Shown here piece by piece: positions 34,534 to 43,476 of a stretch of DNA of 58,275 nucleotides. The position numbers and the translations under genes were made by a program. The stretch is from Oceanicaulis sp. HLUCCA04. Lineage in GTDB: Bacteria > Pseudomonadota > Alphaproteobacteria > Caulobacterales > Maricaulaceae. How positions within the stretch are numbered: the first letter of the stretch is position 1; every line of letters begins with the position of its first letter. Location: the NCBI GenBank assembly GCA_001314625.1, contig LJSH01000005.1, positions 1-58,275 on the forward strand, written 5' to 3'. The notes beneath the pieces were generated by a model, which was not told the origin of the DNA, made no database searches, and saw only the letters and a program-made list of their open reading frames with translations.

Positions 34534-36459
34534 ATGTTTTCAGTCAGCATTATTGCGCTAGCTGCAGCTATCTCTGCCGAGAATAGCGAGATTTCCGATA
34601 TCGTTACCGTGACCGGAACGCGTGCGCCGGCGCTGGCAGAGCGCCTGCCCTTGCGGGTCGATACGCTGACGCGCGAGACGATCGAGATCGAAGGGCTCAC
34701 CGATCTTGTCAGCGCGCTGTCGCGCTATCCGGGTATCTCGGTAGTTCAGTCAGGCGGCGTAGGCGCAGCGACGTCCATCTTCACGCGGGGCACCAATGCC
34801 AAACACACGCTGGTTCTGTTCGACGGTATCCGTGTCAACGATGCGTCGACGCCGGCAGGCATTTATGATCCCGGCCAGGACAGTCTGGGTGATCTCGACC
34901 GGGTGGAAATCGCGCGCGGTCCGCTGTCCTCGCTGTACGGATCGGATGCGATTGGCGGGGTCATCAACCTGATCCCGCGCCGGGGCGGGGATGAGGCGTT
35001 CTCACCCTATCTTGATCTGTCTGCGGGTTCCTTGAACACGATCTGGATTCTGGCAGGCGCGTCGGGCACCACAGGCGCGCTGGAGTACGGGCTGAGCGCC
35101 GAGCGCCATCAGAGCGACGGCTTCAATGCGACGCCCGCCCGTATGGCGCTGGCAGGCAATGAGCGTGATGGCGGCGAAATTTCCACTGTCACCGCCAACG
35201 CCCGCTACGCGCTGGGCAATGGCTTCACCCTGTCAGGGCTTGTGCGCCACCGGGAGGCCGCCAGCCAGTTCGACACCTTCTCCGGCGGCCCCGGATTCTC
35301 CCAGCGTGCAGATGATCCCGGCCTTGAGGTCTCGCGCAATGACCAGACACTGTGGCGCGCAGGGCTGGGCTGGCAAAGCGCGGATGAACGCCTGAACAGC
35401 GCGCTGCGCCTTGGCGAGGTGCGCAATGACCGTCAGGGCCGCGATGCGGGCAGCATCACCGACACCTATGCCGCGCGCCGCAGCTTTGTGGAGTGGCTCA
35501 ACACCTGGCAGCCGCAAGGGTTTGACCGGTTGCAGCCGGTCATCGCCTTCGGTGTGCAGGCCGAGCGCGACTCCATAACCACCGATACCGCGTTCGAGAA
35601 TCCGCTTTCGCGGTCCGAGAACAATGCCGGAGCCTATCTGAATATCCAGGCGCGCGCCGCGGACATGATCGACCTGACGGGCTCGCTGCGCATCGATGAT
35701 TTTGACGGGTTCGGTACGCAGACGACATGGGCTGCCGGTGCGGTGTGGAGCCTGCCGCAAACGCCGCTCCAGCTGTTTGCCCGCTATGCCACCGCATTCA
35801 AGGCTCCGAGCCTTTCAGAGCGCTTTGCCAGTTCTGCGTTCGCAACGCCCAATCCCGCCTTGGAGCCGGAAGAGGCCCGGACATGGGAAGCGGGCGCACG
35901 GGCGAATTTCGAGCTGGAGGGCGGGCGCTCCGCCAGTCTCTCGATCAGCTATTTCGATAGCGAGATCGATAATCTGATCGAGAACGTATTCGACTTTGTG
36001 ACCTTTACGGGCACGAATGAGAATGTCGGCCGGGCCGAGCTTTCCGGCGTCGAGCTGGCTGGCCGGATCGATATCACCGGCACGCTGCAGCTCGATGCGG
36101 ACTATGCCTATGTCGATGCAGACAACGCTGTGACCGGCGCGCCGCTTCTGCGCCGTCCGCAACATGCGTGGTCGGCTGGCCTGATCTGGCGTCCGGTAGA
36201 AGCGGTGTCGCTGTCTGTGCGTTACCAGCGCACAGGAGAGCGGCGCGATGTGACGTATGACGATGACGGCTTGTTTGTCAGCGGCAATGCGCCGGTGGAC
36301 GCGTACGAGCTGGTGCGCGTGTCTGGCCAGTGGCGCTTCAGTGCTCAGGCCAGCGCCTATGTGACGCTCACCAACGCGTTTGACACGGTCTACGAACAGC
36401 CCGCAGCCTTTGCCGGTGCGCCGCGCATGGTCATGGCGGGGCTGCGCGTCAGCTACTAG
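34534..36459 (+). CDS. btuB: TonB-dependent outer-membrane receptor, BtuB-like
   Basis: Encodes 641 residues, near the size of BtuB. A short signal peptide (FSVSIIALAAAISAE) is followed by the TonB-box-like DIVTVTGTRAPAL. The plug has FTRGTNAKHTLVLFDGIRVN and DRVEIARGPLSSLYGSDAIG. The C-terminal barrel ends with an aromatic residue (LRVSY). It is a receptor for cobalamin, inferred from the riboswitch and operon; a siderophore receptor would look similar in isolation. It ends the operon. Confidence 0.9.
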   Translation: MFSVSIIALAAAISAENSEISDIVTVTGTRAPALAERLPLRVDTLTRETIEIEGLTDLVSALSRYPGISVVQSGGVGAATSIFTRGTNAKHTLVLFDGIRVNDASTPAGIYDPGQDSLGDLDRVEIARGPLSSLYGSDAIGGVINLIPRRGGDEAFSPYLDLSAGSLNTIWILAGASGTTGALEYGLSAERHQSDGFNATPARMALAGNERDGGEISTVTANARYALGNGFTLSGLVRHREAASQFDTFSGGPGFSQRADDPGLEVSRNDQTLWRAGLGWQSADERLNSALRLGEVRNDRQGRDAGSITDTYAARRSFVEWLNTWQPQGFDRLQPVIAFGVQAERDSITTDTAFENPLSRSENNAGAYLNIQARAADMIDLTGSLRIDDFDGFGTQTTWAAGAVWSLPQTPLQLFARYATAFKAPSLSERFASSAFATPNPALEPEEARTWEAGARANFELEGGRSASLSISYFDSEIDNLIENVFDFVTFTGTNENVGRAELSGVELAGRIDITGTLQLDADYAYVDADNAVTGAPLLRRPQHAWSAGLIWRPVEAVSLSVRYQRTGERRDVTYDDDGLFVSGNAPVDAYELVRVSGQWRFSAQASAYVTLTNAFDTVYEQPAAFAGAPRMVMAGLRVSY

Positions 36460-36468
36460 AGACTGTCC

Positions 36469-37041
36469 TCATTCGTCATAGGGGCGCACGGAGCGCACAG
36501 CGATGGCATAGGCCGCGTCCGCGAGATCGGTTTCCACACGCTGGATTTCCATGTGCCCCTCTACCCACACCGGCTCCCACAGCTCGCTGAAACTGATCGG
36601 CTCTGCCGAGCGCAGATAGACGATCTGGTTGGGCGGCGGCGGCGGGTAGTGGATGCAGGCCCCGTGATAGGGCAGGAACAGGAATTCGCGCGCCTGCCCC
36701 TGCTCGGCATAGTCCAGCGGCAGGATATAGCCCGGCATCCGCACAATAAGCCCGTCGAGCTCGTCAACCACGTTGAACGTGCCGATCTGCTCGTCGCGCC
36801 GGGTCTGGAACTGGCTCATCAGGGTAGGTGGAGCACGCCCTTCCTCCAGCGCCAGCAGCATGTCCAGCTCACCTTCGGGCAGCAGGTCGCGCCAGTTCAA
36901 AAGCTCCGCCGGTGCATCGGGATCCACATAGAGATCGGCTTCCAGCTCCGCCGCGGCGGGTCCGTCCGGCTCGCTGCCGCCCGGAGAGCAGGCCGCAATT
37001 GCAAGGCTTGCGATCAATGTCATCGGCAGAAGAAGGCGCAT
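36469..37041 (-). CDS. DUF3299 lipoprotein
   Basis: Encodes 190 residues. The N-terminus MRLLLPMTLIASLAIAACSP is a lipoprotein signal with lipobox IAAC. The body matches DUF3299: MPGYILPLDYAEQGQAREFL followed by FLPYHGACIHYPPPPPNQIV. The conserved GACIHxPPPxPNQ motif marks the family; its function is unknown. It converges with btuB (9-nt gap) and is divergent from the kinase gene, from which it is separated by 119 nt. Confidence 0.88.
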   Translation of the reverse strand: MRLLLPMTLIASLAIAACSPGGSEPDGPAAAELEADLYVDPDAPAELLNWRDLLPEGELDMLLALEEGRAPPTLMSQFQTRRDEQIGTFNVVDELDGLIVRMPGYILPLDYAEQGQAREFLFLPYHGACIHYPPPPPNQIVYLRSAEPISFSELWEPVWVEGHMEIQRVETDLADAAYAIAVRSVRPYDE

Positions 37042-37160
37042 GGTCTAACGCTCCGGCAGGAAGTCTAGCTACGAGGTTAACGCACCGCACACCGCGTTTT
37101 AACGGGCTTTGGTACATAGTCGCGGCAGAACCGCAGAAAAAAGCGGCTGGAGGGTGTGAT

Positions 37161-38999
37161 ATGGGGTTTGCGGAAACGCGTGCAAATGCGCGTGAGCAAC
37201 AGACTGCGCAGCGCGTACGCGAAGCTGCCCGTCTTCTGATTACGAGCAGTGCCAAACAGGCCGTGCCGATGAACATTATCGGCGCAGCCGGCGTGGGCGC
37301 GATGCTGTATGGGACGGTGCCCCTGCTGGTCCTGTCAGCGTGGGTCGGGGCGATGGTGATCGCGTCTGTCCTTCGCTTGCTGTCAATCAACAAGGCCCGC
37401 AAGTCCGGCGAAGTGCCTACACCGGGCCAGATGACTGGCTATATGATCTGCACCGGCTTCGTGGGTGCCTTGTGGGGCGCGGCAGGATTCCTCCTGCCAG
37501 GCGATGCCGGCATGAGCGCGGTTCTGGCTGTGGCCGTGATGATTTCGGGCATGTCGGCCGGGGCTGCCATGACCTCGGCAGCCGAGCCGCGCGTGGTGCT
37601 GGCCTATAATGTGCCTTGTCTTTCGCTTGCCGCGCTCTGGTATGCCTCGTTCTGGTCCGTGACCGGCTTCGTGCTGGCGGGCATGGCCTTGCTGTTTTTT
37701 GCTGTCACGACGCGTCTGGCCGCAACCTATCGCAAAAGCCTTGTCGAGACGGTGGAGGCCAATGCCAGCCTGGAAGAAGCGCGCAACGAGTCTGACGCCC
37801 AGCGCGAGGCGCTGTCGCGTCTGGCCGAGCGCCATGAAAAAGCGGCCGGGGCCGCAGAGGATGCCGCGCGCCACAAGGCTGCCATGCTGGCCAATATGAG
37901 CCATGAGCTGGGTGCGCCGCTCAATTCCATTCTGGCCATGACGCAGATGCTGCAGGACGCGGCGCTGCCCGGCGAAGCCCAGCGCATGGTGGGCCGCATT
38001 GCCGAGTCTGGCGATGCCTTGGCCGCTCTTGTGGCCGAGATCATGGATGTGTCGCGCATTGAGGCGGGCAGCTTCGAGCTGCGCCTGGACGACTTCCCGG
38101 CCGAGCGCCTGCGCGACCGGCTGGTCCGCTTTGGCACGCCGCGTGCGGGCTCGAAGGGCCTTGATTTCGATGTATCGCTGAATATCGATGAGAAGCTGCA
38201 CCTGCGCGGTGACCAGGAGCGTCTGGCGCAAATGGCCGAAATCTTTGTCGCCAATGCGGTGCGCTATACCGAGACCGGCGCCGTCAACGTGTCATTTGAC
38301 ATGATAGCGGCCGGCAGTGATGGCACCAGCCGACTGCGCGTTGCCGTCAGCGATACAGGCCGCGGCGTGCGCGAGCAGCATCGCGAGCACCTTTTCGACG
38401 CATTCGCTCAGGAAGCCGCCAAGCCCGCCTCGGGCGGCAGCACGGGTCTGTCCCTGCACCTTGCCAAGCGCATTGCCGCCATGATGGGCGGCGAGGTTGG
38501 CTTCACGCCGGGCGATCCCGGATCAGTATTCTGGTTCGAGGTGCCGTTGCGCACCGCCGACCGTCCCGGCCGCGCCGGTGATGAGCGCCTGGCCTTTGCC
38601 AATCGCCGCCTGCGCATGCTGGTGTGCGAATCCGATCCGGCCCGCCGCGCGGTCATGCTGGGCTATCTCAAATCGTTCAACTGCGTGGTCAGCTGCGCGA
38701 CCAGCGTCAGTGACATGCTGGAGGGGCTGGGTGCTTCGGCCTATGACGCGATCATTCTGGGCCTGAATCTGGGCAGTATCGAGCCGGAAGATGCCGTGCA
38801 GGATATCCGCATGCTGGCCTCGACCGCATCGCTGACCCCGATCGTGCGCCTTGCGCCGCATCTGCAAGAGCCGGTGCAGCGGGCAGGCAGCGAAGTTCTC
38901 GTGCGCTCGCCGATAACCTCCGAGCCGCTTTTGCAGGCGCTGGAAGAGGCGCTGGTCGAGGACCCGTCAGCGATCGCCTATCTGCGCCGGACAGCCTAG
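37161..38999 (+). CDS. Membrane hybrid histidine kinase with degenerate receiver domain
   Basis: Encodes 612 residues. The ATG at 37161 is chosen over a long upstream open frame. About five hydrophobic segments span residues 30-190, followed by a coiled coil (residues 195-240). The H box is ANMSHELGAPLNSILAMTQM with His248. The ATPase has the N box (EIFVANAVRYTETGAV), G1 (VSDTGRGVREQHREHLFDAF) and G2 (GGSTGLSLHLAKRIAAMMGG). The C-terminal receiver-like domain (RMLVCESDPARRAVML) reads YDAIILGLNLG where the phosphoacceptor Asp is expected, so it probably cannot be phosphorylated. No partner regulator is adjacent. Confidence 0.9.
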   Translation: MGFAETRANAREQQTAQRVREAARLLITSSAKQAVPMNIIGAAGVGAMLYGTVPLLVLSAWVGAMVIASVLRLLSINKARKSGEVPTPGQMTGYMICTGFVGALWGAAGFLLPGDAGMSAVLAVAVMISGMSAGAAMTSAAEPRVVLAYNVPCLSLAALWYASFWSVTGFVLAGMALLFFAVTTRLAATYRKSLVETVEANASLEEARNESDAQREALSRLAERHEKAAGAAEDAARHKAAMLANMSHELGAPLNSILAMTQMLQDAALPGEAQRMVGRIAESGDALAALVAEIMDVSRIEAGSFELRLDDFPAERLRDRLVRFGTPRAGSKGLDFDVSLNIDEKLHLRGDQERLAQMAEIFVANAVRYTETGAVNVSFDMIAAGSDGTSRLRVAVSDTGRGVREQHREHLFDAFAQEAAKPASGGSTGLSLHLAKRIAAMMGGEVGFTPGDPGSVFWFEVPLRTADRPGRAGDERLAFANRRLRMLVCESDPARRAVMLGYLKSFNCVVSCATSVSDMLEGLGASAYDAIILGLNLGSIEPEDAVQDIRMLASTASLTPIVRLAPHLQEPVQRAGSEVLVRSPITSEPLLQALEEALVEDPSAIAYLRRTA

Positions 39000-39343
39000 G
39001 GGGTTTCGGACATCACCCAGCTGACAAAGCCACCGGCGCTCAGCGGTGTGTCGGCGGGCAGGGCGAGCACGCACGGCTCGTCATAGGGATGAAGCGCAAC
39101 AAGGCGCGTGCGGGCATCGCTCGCGCGCGCCTTTGCTGTCTTGAACAGGGCGATAGTTTCGGCCTCTTCGGTGACGGCCCCGTCCCAGCGGAAAATCGAC
39201 CGGCCCGCGGGCAGGATATTGACGCAGGCGATCAGTTTCTCGTCCAGAAGCGTGCGCGCTGCGGCGCTTGCAGACGCCTCATCTGGCCATGTTGTGTAGA
39301 GCACAACCACCCCGTCTTCGGACTGATCAGTGTGCATCGTCAT
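38996..39343 (-). CDS. cutA: Divalent-cation tolerance protein CutA
   Basis: Encodes 115 residues, the usual CutA size. CutA is a trimeric PII-like protein linked to copper tolerance, with an unclear mechanism. Family blocks: VVLYTTWPDEASASAAARTL, EKLIACVNILPAGRSIFRWD and PYDEPCVLALPADTPLSAGG. Its stop overlaps the kinase stop on the other strand by 3 nt. Confidence 0.93.
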   Translation of the reverse strand: MTMHTDQSEDGVVVLYTTWPDEASASAAARTLLDEKLIACVNILPAGRSIFRWDGAVTEEAETIALFKTAKARASDARTRLVALHPYDEPCVLALPADTPLSAGGFVSWVMSETP

Positions 39344-39406
39344 GATCGCCTCTCTTGCGGTTGGCTTCCTGTGCCCGGATATAGCGGGTAGAGGAAGGGT
39401 TAGACC

Positions 39407-40135
39407 ATGGCCAGCTTGCCGAGCAAATCCGCCGCGCCAGACGCGAAAGGCGCGCTTGTCCTGTTTTCAGGCGGGCAGGACTCCGCCGTCTGTCTGGCCC
39501 ACGCGCTGACACACTATCCGCGCGTGGAAACCATCGGCTTTGACTATGGACAGCGCCACCGGGTGGAACTCGAAGCGCGCAAGCAGGTGCGGGCTGCGAT
39601 GACGGCTCTCGATCCCGCCTGGGCTGAAAAGCTCGGCGGCGATGTGCTGGTGGATATCAGTGGCTATGGCCAGCTGGCCGAAAGCGCACTGACCTATGAG
39701 CGTGTGATCGAGATGGGCGAAAGCGGCCTGCCGACCAGCTTCGTGCCCGGCCGCAATCTGGTCTTTCTGGTAATGGCAGCGGCCCATGCCTGGCGGCGCG
39801 GGCTGGATGTTCTGGTCGCGGGCATGTGCCAGACGGATTATTCGGGCTATCCCGATTGCCGCGAAGACACCTTGCAGGCGCAGGAGCGCGCCCTGTCGCT
39901 GGGCCTGGACATGCCCGTCACCATTGATACGCCCCTGATGTTCCTGACCAAGGGCGAGACATGGGAGCTCGCCGGCCAGCTGGGCGGCAAGCCGCTTGTC
40001 GACCTGATCGTGGAAGACTCCCATACCTGCTATATGGGTGACCGGCAGCACCGCCACCCTTGGGGCTATGGATGCGGCACCTGCCCGGCGTGCGAGCTGC
40101 GCGCGGCGGGCTGGAAAGACTGGGCACGCGCATGA
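39407..40135 (+). CDS. queC: 7-cyano-7-deazaguanine (preQ0) synthase QueC
   Basis: Encodes 242 residues. QueC makes preQ0 from 7-carboxy-7-deazaguanine with ATP and ammonia in the queuosine pathway. The PP-loop [17 protein letters not shown] is at about residue 20. The C-terminal zinc site has [14 protein letters not shown] plus an upstream Cys in [38 protein letters not shown] is typical. It overlaps queE by 4 nt. No preQ1 riboswitch was seen in the 63-nt gap upstream. Confidence 0.97.
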   Translation: MASLPSKSAAPDAKGALVLFSGGQDSAVCLAHALTHYPRVETIGFDYGQRHRVELEARKQVRAAMTALDPAWAEKLGGDVLVDISGYGQLAESALTYERVIEMGESGLPTSFVPGRNLVFLVMAAAHAWRRGLDVLVAGMCQTDYSGYPDCREDTLQAQERALSLGLDMPVTIDTPLMFLTKGETWELAGQLGGKPLVDLIVEDSHTCYMGDRQHRHPWGYGCGTCPACELRAAGWKDWARA

Positions 40136-40761
40136 CCTATTCGGTCAAGGAAACCTTTCTGACGGTTCAGGGCGAGGGCGGCCAGGCGGGCCGCGTCGCG
40201 GTGTTCCTGCGCTTTGCCGGGTGCAATCTGTGGAGCGGCCTGGAGCGCGACCGGGCGAAGGCTGTCTGCCAGTTCTGCGATACCGATTTTGTCGGCACGA
40301 ACGGGCCCGGTGGCGGCAAGTTTGCCAGCGCGGAGCGTCTGGCCGCGCATGTAAAGAGCTTCTGGCCGGGCGGGGGCAAGCCGCTGGTCGTCTGCACGGG
40401 CGGGGAGCCGCTTTTGCAACTGGATGCAGCGGCCATTGCGGCGCTGAAGGCCGCAGGGTTCGAGATTGCCGTGGAAACCAATGGCACGATTGAAGCGCCA
40501 GACGCGATTGACTGGGTCTGTGTCAGCCCGAAATCGACCGCGCCGCTCAGACAGCGCTCCGGCGATGAGCTGAAACTGGTGTTCCCGCAGGCCGATGCCA
40601 TGCCGGAATTGTTCGAGGGGCTGGATTTCAGGGCTTTCCGCCTTCAGCCCATGGACGGGCCGCAGCAGATGGAAAATGCCAGGGCGGCGTTTGAATACTG
40701 CCTTGCCCATCCGCAATGGAGCCTGTCGCTCCAGACCCATAAATGGATCGGGGTGGATTAA
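40132..40761 (+). CDS. queE: 7-carboxy-7-deazaguanine synthase QueE (radical SAM)
   Basis: Encodes 209 residues. The ATG at 40132 gives [20 protein letters not shown], typical of QueE, and overlaps the queC stop. QueE converts 6-carboxy-tetrahydropterin into 7-carboxy-7-deazaguanine. The three cluster Cys are spaced C-x14-C-x2-C ([20 protein letters not shown]), not the usual CxxxCxxC; this long spacing is known from one QueE class. [19 protein letters not shown] is the conserved radical-SAM GGEP motif. queD is not in the window. Confidence 0.95.
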   Translation: MTYSVKETFLTVQGEGGQAGRVAVFLRFAGCNLWSGLERDRAKAVCQFCDTDFVGTNGPGGGKFASAERLAAHVKSFWPGGGKPLVVCTGGEPLLQLDAAAIAALKAAGFEIAVETNGTIEAPDAIDWVCVSPKSTAPLRQRSGDELKLVFPQADAMPELFEGLDFRAFRLQPMDGPQQMENARAAFEYCLAHPQWSLSLQTHKWIGVD

Positions 40762-40796
40762 TCGCGTTCGTGGTAGCGGCCAGTTGGGGAGTGTGC

Positions 40797-41654
40797 ATGA
40801 GCAGCGGCGCGCAGATTGGGCCTCAAGCTTGGTTGGCTGCCCGCATGCGTGAGGGCAACTGGTTAGATGTTGCGCCCGACGAAGACATCCACCCTGAAAT
40901 TGTTGGTTGGAATAGAACTTTGGTTCACATGCACCAGCTGGCCTTCGCACCTGAAGTGAGGCGCAGGAGTGAGGCGGGTAGCTTGCCAGAGAATTTCAAA
41001 ATTTGGGCTGCCCAACGGATGCAGCCGCGAGGTGGGGATCCGTTTGTACGCTTCAACGAAGAAGTACGCGGCGTGCCATACCTTCGGACAAATCGTTCCG
41101 TTAAAAAAGGAGATAAAATTTCACTCAGCGATTTCAGCAATCTCGAAGTCTTTGACTTGCACGACGACGAGTTGGACAGTGGTCATTTTACCATATTCTG
41201 GACTGGGAAGGCTTGGGTCGGATCGTTTGACTTCCGCGCTGGGCGGGCGAAGTGCTTGGCGTTGATCGAAAAGGCACTTATATTCGTAGCCGCAACAAGG
41301 CTATCTGTTACTAATCACCTTGCGGAACCGGCTGTTGATAGTTTGTTCACCGCTTGTGAACTTCTTGCGAAAGCTCGGCTAATACTGCTTCATCAACCAG
41401 CTGATCGCTGGAAGTCACACGGGAGAGTGGCTTCCGAGATCAACCGTTTTGGGCAGCTGGGCAATGTCGACATAGCCTTCTTGGAGGCATTCAATCGACT
41501 TTCGCAAATTCGCAATCATGCGAAGTACGCGACTGGGTTCAACGCTGAGCCTCCTGGCTCAGAAGAAATAGAGCTTATTGCAGCGATGGCGGTGGGCCTC
41601 AAAGAGTCGATAGGCCCCAAGCGTCCGCTGACTGTTCCAGCTGAGTCACCATAG
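40797..41654 (+). CDS. Unknown protein with possible C-terminal HEPN-like domain, AT-rich gene
   Basis: Encodes 285 residues. The ATG at 40797 has GGGGAG 5 nt upstream. No confident family match. The N-terminal half (FNEEVRGVPYLRTNRSVKKG) resembles nothing I can name. Residues about 165-250 look all-helical, with SLFTACELLAKARLILLHQP, SHGRVASEINRFGQLGN and FNRLSQIRNHAKYATG. The last includes R234-x6-H241, compatible with the R-x4-6-H motif of HEPN domains. Base composition differs: row 41281-41340 has 28 G/C of 60, while row 40081-40140 in queC has 43 of 60. It is probably a transferred gene; it might act in RNA metabolism or defence, but this is inference. Confidence 0.75.
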   Translation: MSSGAQIGPQAWLAARMREGNWLDVAPDEDIHPEIVGWNRTLVHMHQLAFAPEVRRRSEAGSLPENFKIWAAQRMQPRGGDPFVRFNEEVRGVPYLRTNRSVKKGDKISLSDFSNLEVFDLHDDELDSGHFTIFWTGKAWVGSFDFRAGRAKCLALIEKALIFVAATRLSVTNHLAEPAVDSLFTACELLAKARLILLHQPADRWKSHGRVASEINRFGQLGNVDIAFLEAFNRLSQIRNHAKYATGFNAEPPGSEEIELIAAMAVGLKESIGPKRPLTVPAESP

Positions 41655-41691
41655 GTTTGCTGCCGTCTGCGTAAGCGACGAGGTAGCACGC

Positions 41692-41913
41692 TTAATCGCG
41701 TTCCCGGCGCCGGTTGCGCTCTTCTTCCTCATCGCTGGTTGTCACCACATCGACAGCGCCCTCGGCGACATCGCCGGCCGCTCCGATAGTGGCACCCGCC
41801 GCGCCAACAACCGCGCCGGTTGCCGCGGCTGCCAGGCATCCGGGCAGCATGAGAAGGCCGAGTGCGCTGACCGCAGCCAGCAGGCGGGGCGTGCAGGGAA
41901 AGGAGCGGGGCAT
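41692..41913 (-). CDS. Small glycine/alanine-rich lipoprotein
   Basis: Encodes 73 residues. The start MPRSFPCTPRLLAAVSALGL leads to lipobox MLPGC, so Cys26 should be the lipidation site. The mature part is small: AAAATGAVVGAAGATIGAA, then a charged tail (TSDEEEERNRRRERD). Proteins with this shape are common in alphaproteobacteria and uncharacterised. The open frame extends upstream to 42040 but crosses the repeat doublet, so that start is rejected. Confidence 0.7.
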   Translation of the reverse strand: MPRSFPCTPRLLAAVSALGLLMLPGCLAAAATGAVVGAAGATIGAAGDVAEGAVDVVTTSDEEEERNRRRERD

Positions 41914-41997
41914 GGAATTTCCTTGCCGCAGATCAGGTTTGTATCCTGCCCCGAAAATGGTTAGCGAAACATGGTGGATTGCAAGACGAACCCACCC

Positions 41998-42087
41998 CGT
42001 CACCCCCGCGCAGGCGGGGGTCCAGAGCGAACAATTCATGAGTTTCAGGTAGATGCTCTGGATTCCCGCCTGCGCGGGAATGACGAG
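41998..42087. repeat. Inverted doublet of REP-like palindromes, family C copy 1
   Basis: Left unit: CGTCA, CCCCCGC-GCAGGCGGGGG, TCCAGAG (41998-42027). Right unit, inverted: CTCTGGA, TTCCCGC-CTGCGCGGGAA, TGACGAG (42056-42087). Each unit is itself palindromic, and the stem bases differ between units (CCCCC/GGGGG against TTCCC/GGGAA) in ways that keep pairing. The same doublet recurs at 55978-56068. Confidence 0.85.
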
Positions 42088-42099
42088 AGAGGTGCCCTT

Positions 42100-42798
42100 T
42101 TACCGGCTGTCCACCACCACGATTTCAGACTCTTCGAGCGCCTTGATGGTCAGCACCGGTTCGTCCTTGATGGCGGCGCCATCGCGGGCATCCAGCGCCA
42201 CGCCATTGACCTCGATTTTGCCTTTGGCAGGGACCAGGTAGGCGTGGCGGCCCTCGCCGAGACGATACTCGACGCTTTCGCCAGCGCGCACCGTGGCGCC
42301 CAGCACGCGGGCATCGGCGCGGATGGGCAGGGCGTCGGTGTCGCCCTCCCGGCCTGACGCCAGCACGACCAGCTCGCCTGCGCGGTCATCCTTGGGGAAG
42401 GAGCGGGCATTCCAGTAGGGCTCGCCGCCACGCTCATCGGGCAGGATCCAGATCTGGAAGATGCGGGTGGTGTCGATTTCGCGATTGTATTCGGCGTGGC
42501 GTATGCCCGAGCCTGCGCTCATCACCTGCACATCGCCTGCCACCGTGCGGCCCTGATTGCCCAGGCTGTCCTGGTGGGTGATCGCGCCGTCGCGCACATA
42601 GGTGATGATCTCCATTTCCGAATGCCCGTGCGGATCGAAGCCCGTATCGGCCCTGATGGCATCGTCATTCCAGACCCGGATATTGCCCCAACCCATTCTG
42701 TCGGGGTCATGATAGTGGCCGAAACTGAAATGGTGGCGGGCAACGAGCCAGTCATTGGAAAAGCCGCCAAGGCTTAAAAATTCGCGTTTCACGATCAT
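42100..42798 (-). CDS. Pirin-family (bicupin) protein
   Basis: Encodes 232 residues. Pirins are cupins; some are quercetinases, and the role of most is unknown. Metal-site residues are visible in ADTGFDPHGHSEMEIITYVR and in SAGSGIRHAEYNRE. DDRAGELVVLASGREGD and the end ALEESEIVVVDSR fit the C-terminal cupin. Upstream (42799-42921) is a 123-nt spacer shared with coq7's end. Confidence 0.93.
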   Translation of the reverse strand: MIVKREFLSLGGFSNDWLVARHHFSFGHYHDPDRMGWGNIRVWNDDAIRADTGFDPHGHSEMEIITYVRDGAITHQDSLGNQGRTVAGDVQVMSAGSGIRHAEYNREIDTTRIFQIWILPDERGGEPYWNARSFPKDDRAGELVVLASGREGDTDALPIRADARVLGATVRAGESVEYRLGEGRHAYLVPAKGKIEVNGVALDARDGAAIKDEPVLTIKALEESEIVVVDSR

Positions 42799-42921
42799 GG
42801 CAAGACCTCCTTGTTGAGCCCTTGAACGTTGACCGGAAATGTAAGCGATCAGACTTGTGACATAATCATGCGAACGGGCGGCTTAGTGTTGCCGAAAGGG
42901 AAAGTATCCGAAGCGCCAGAG

Positions 42922-43476
42922 CTAGATGCGCTCTGTCACCTTGATGGCGATGCGGCAGCCGGTCTTGATGAGGGCAGACAGCAGCGGATAGCCCGGCGCC
43001 TCGTGTGCGCCTTCATCGACGGCGAGGTCCTTGTGGGCGGTTTCCTCCTCGCGGTAGCGGGCAAAGTCTGCGGCAAGTTCGCTCTCGCCCATCGCCTCCA
43101 GCTCTTCGACCTGCTTGCCGTAATGGCCCTCGATCACGCTTTCGACGGCCTCGGTGCAGGCATGGGCCGCCTTCTCGCCCATCAGGGCCGTGGCGACACC
43201 AAGACCAAATCCGGCGAGCCGCCAGGCGGGGCTCAAGGCGGTGGGGCGCACGCCGCGCTCGGCGATATAGCGGTCGAACGCGTCCAGATGGGATTGCTCG
43301 TCGGCCTCCATGTGTTCCAGCTGACGCGCGATACGCGTCTTGGAGGGCAGGCGGCCAAACACGGCCCGCTGGCCGCGATAGATCTGGACCGCGCCGTACT
43401 CGCCAGCATGGTCAATGCGGATCATGCGGGCGATGGCGTCTTCATTGCGGGCAGGGCCGGGACGGCGGATGGCCAT
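42922..43476 (-). CDS. coq7: 5-demethoxyubiquinol 5-hydroxylase Coq7
   Basis: Encodes 184 residues, the size of bacterial Coq7. It is a membrane-associated di-iron enzyme that adds the penultimate hydroxyl in ubiquinone synthesis. Iron ligands are in IRIDHAGEYGAVQIYRGQRA, LEHMEADEQSHLDAF (ExxH), and the second pair in CTEAVESVIEGHYGKQVEEL and REEETAHKDLAVDEGAHEAP. The start shares one base with the dsbB stop, so the two are probably coupled. Confidence 0.95.
   Translation of the reverse strand: MAIRRPGPARNEDAIARMIRIDHAGEYGAVQIYRGQRAVFGRLPSKTRIARQLEHMEADEQSHLDAFDRYIAERGVRPTALSPAWRLAGFGLGVATALMGEKAAHACTEAVESVIEGHYGKQVEELEAMGESELAADFARYREEETAHKDLAVDEGAHEAPGYPLLSALIKTGCRIAIKVTERI

Noticed and set aside
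39344-39406. preQ1 riboswitch before queC
   Set aside because: The 63-nt divergent spacer with cutA has no C-rich loop and A-rich tail pattern.
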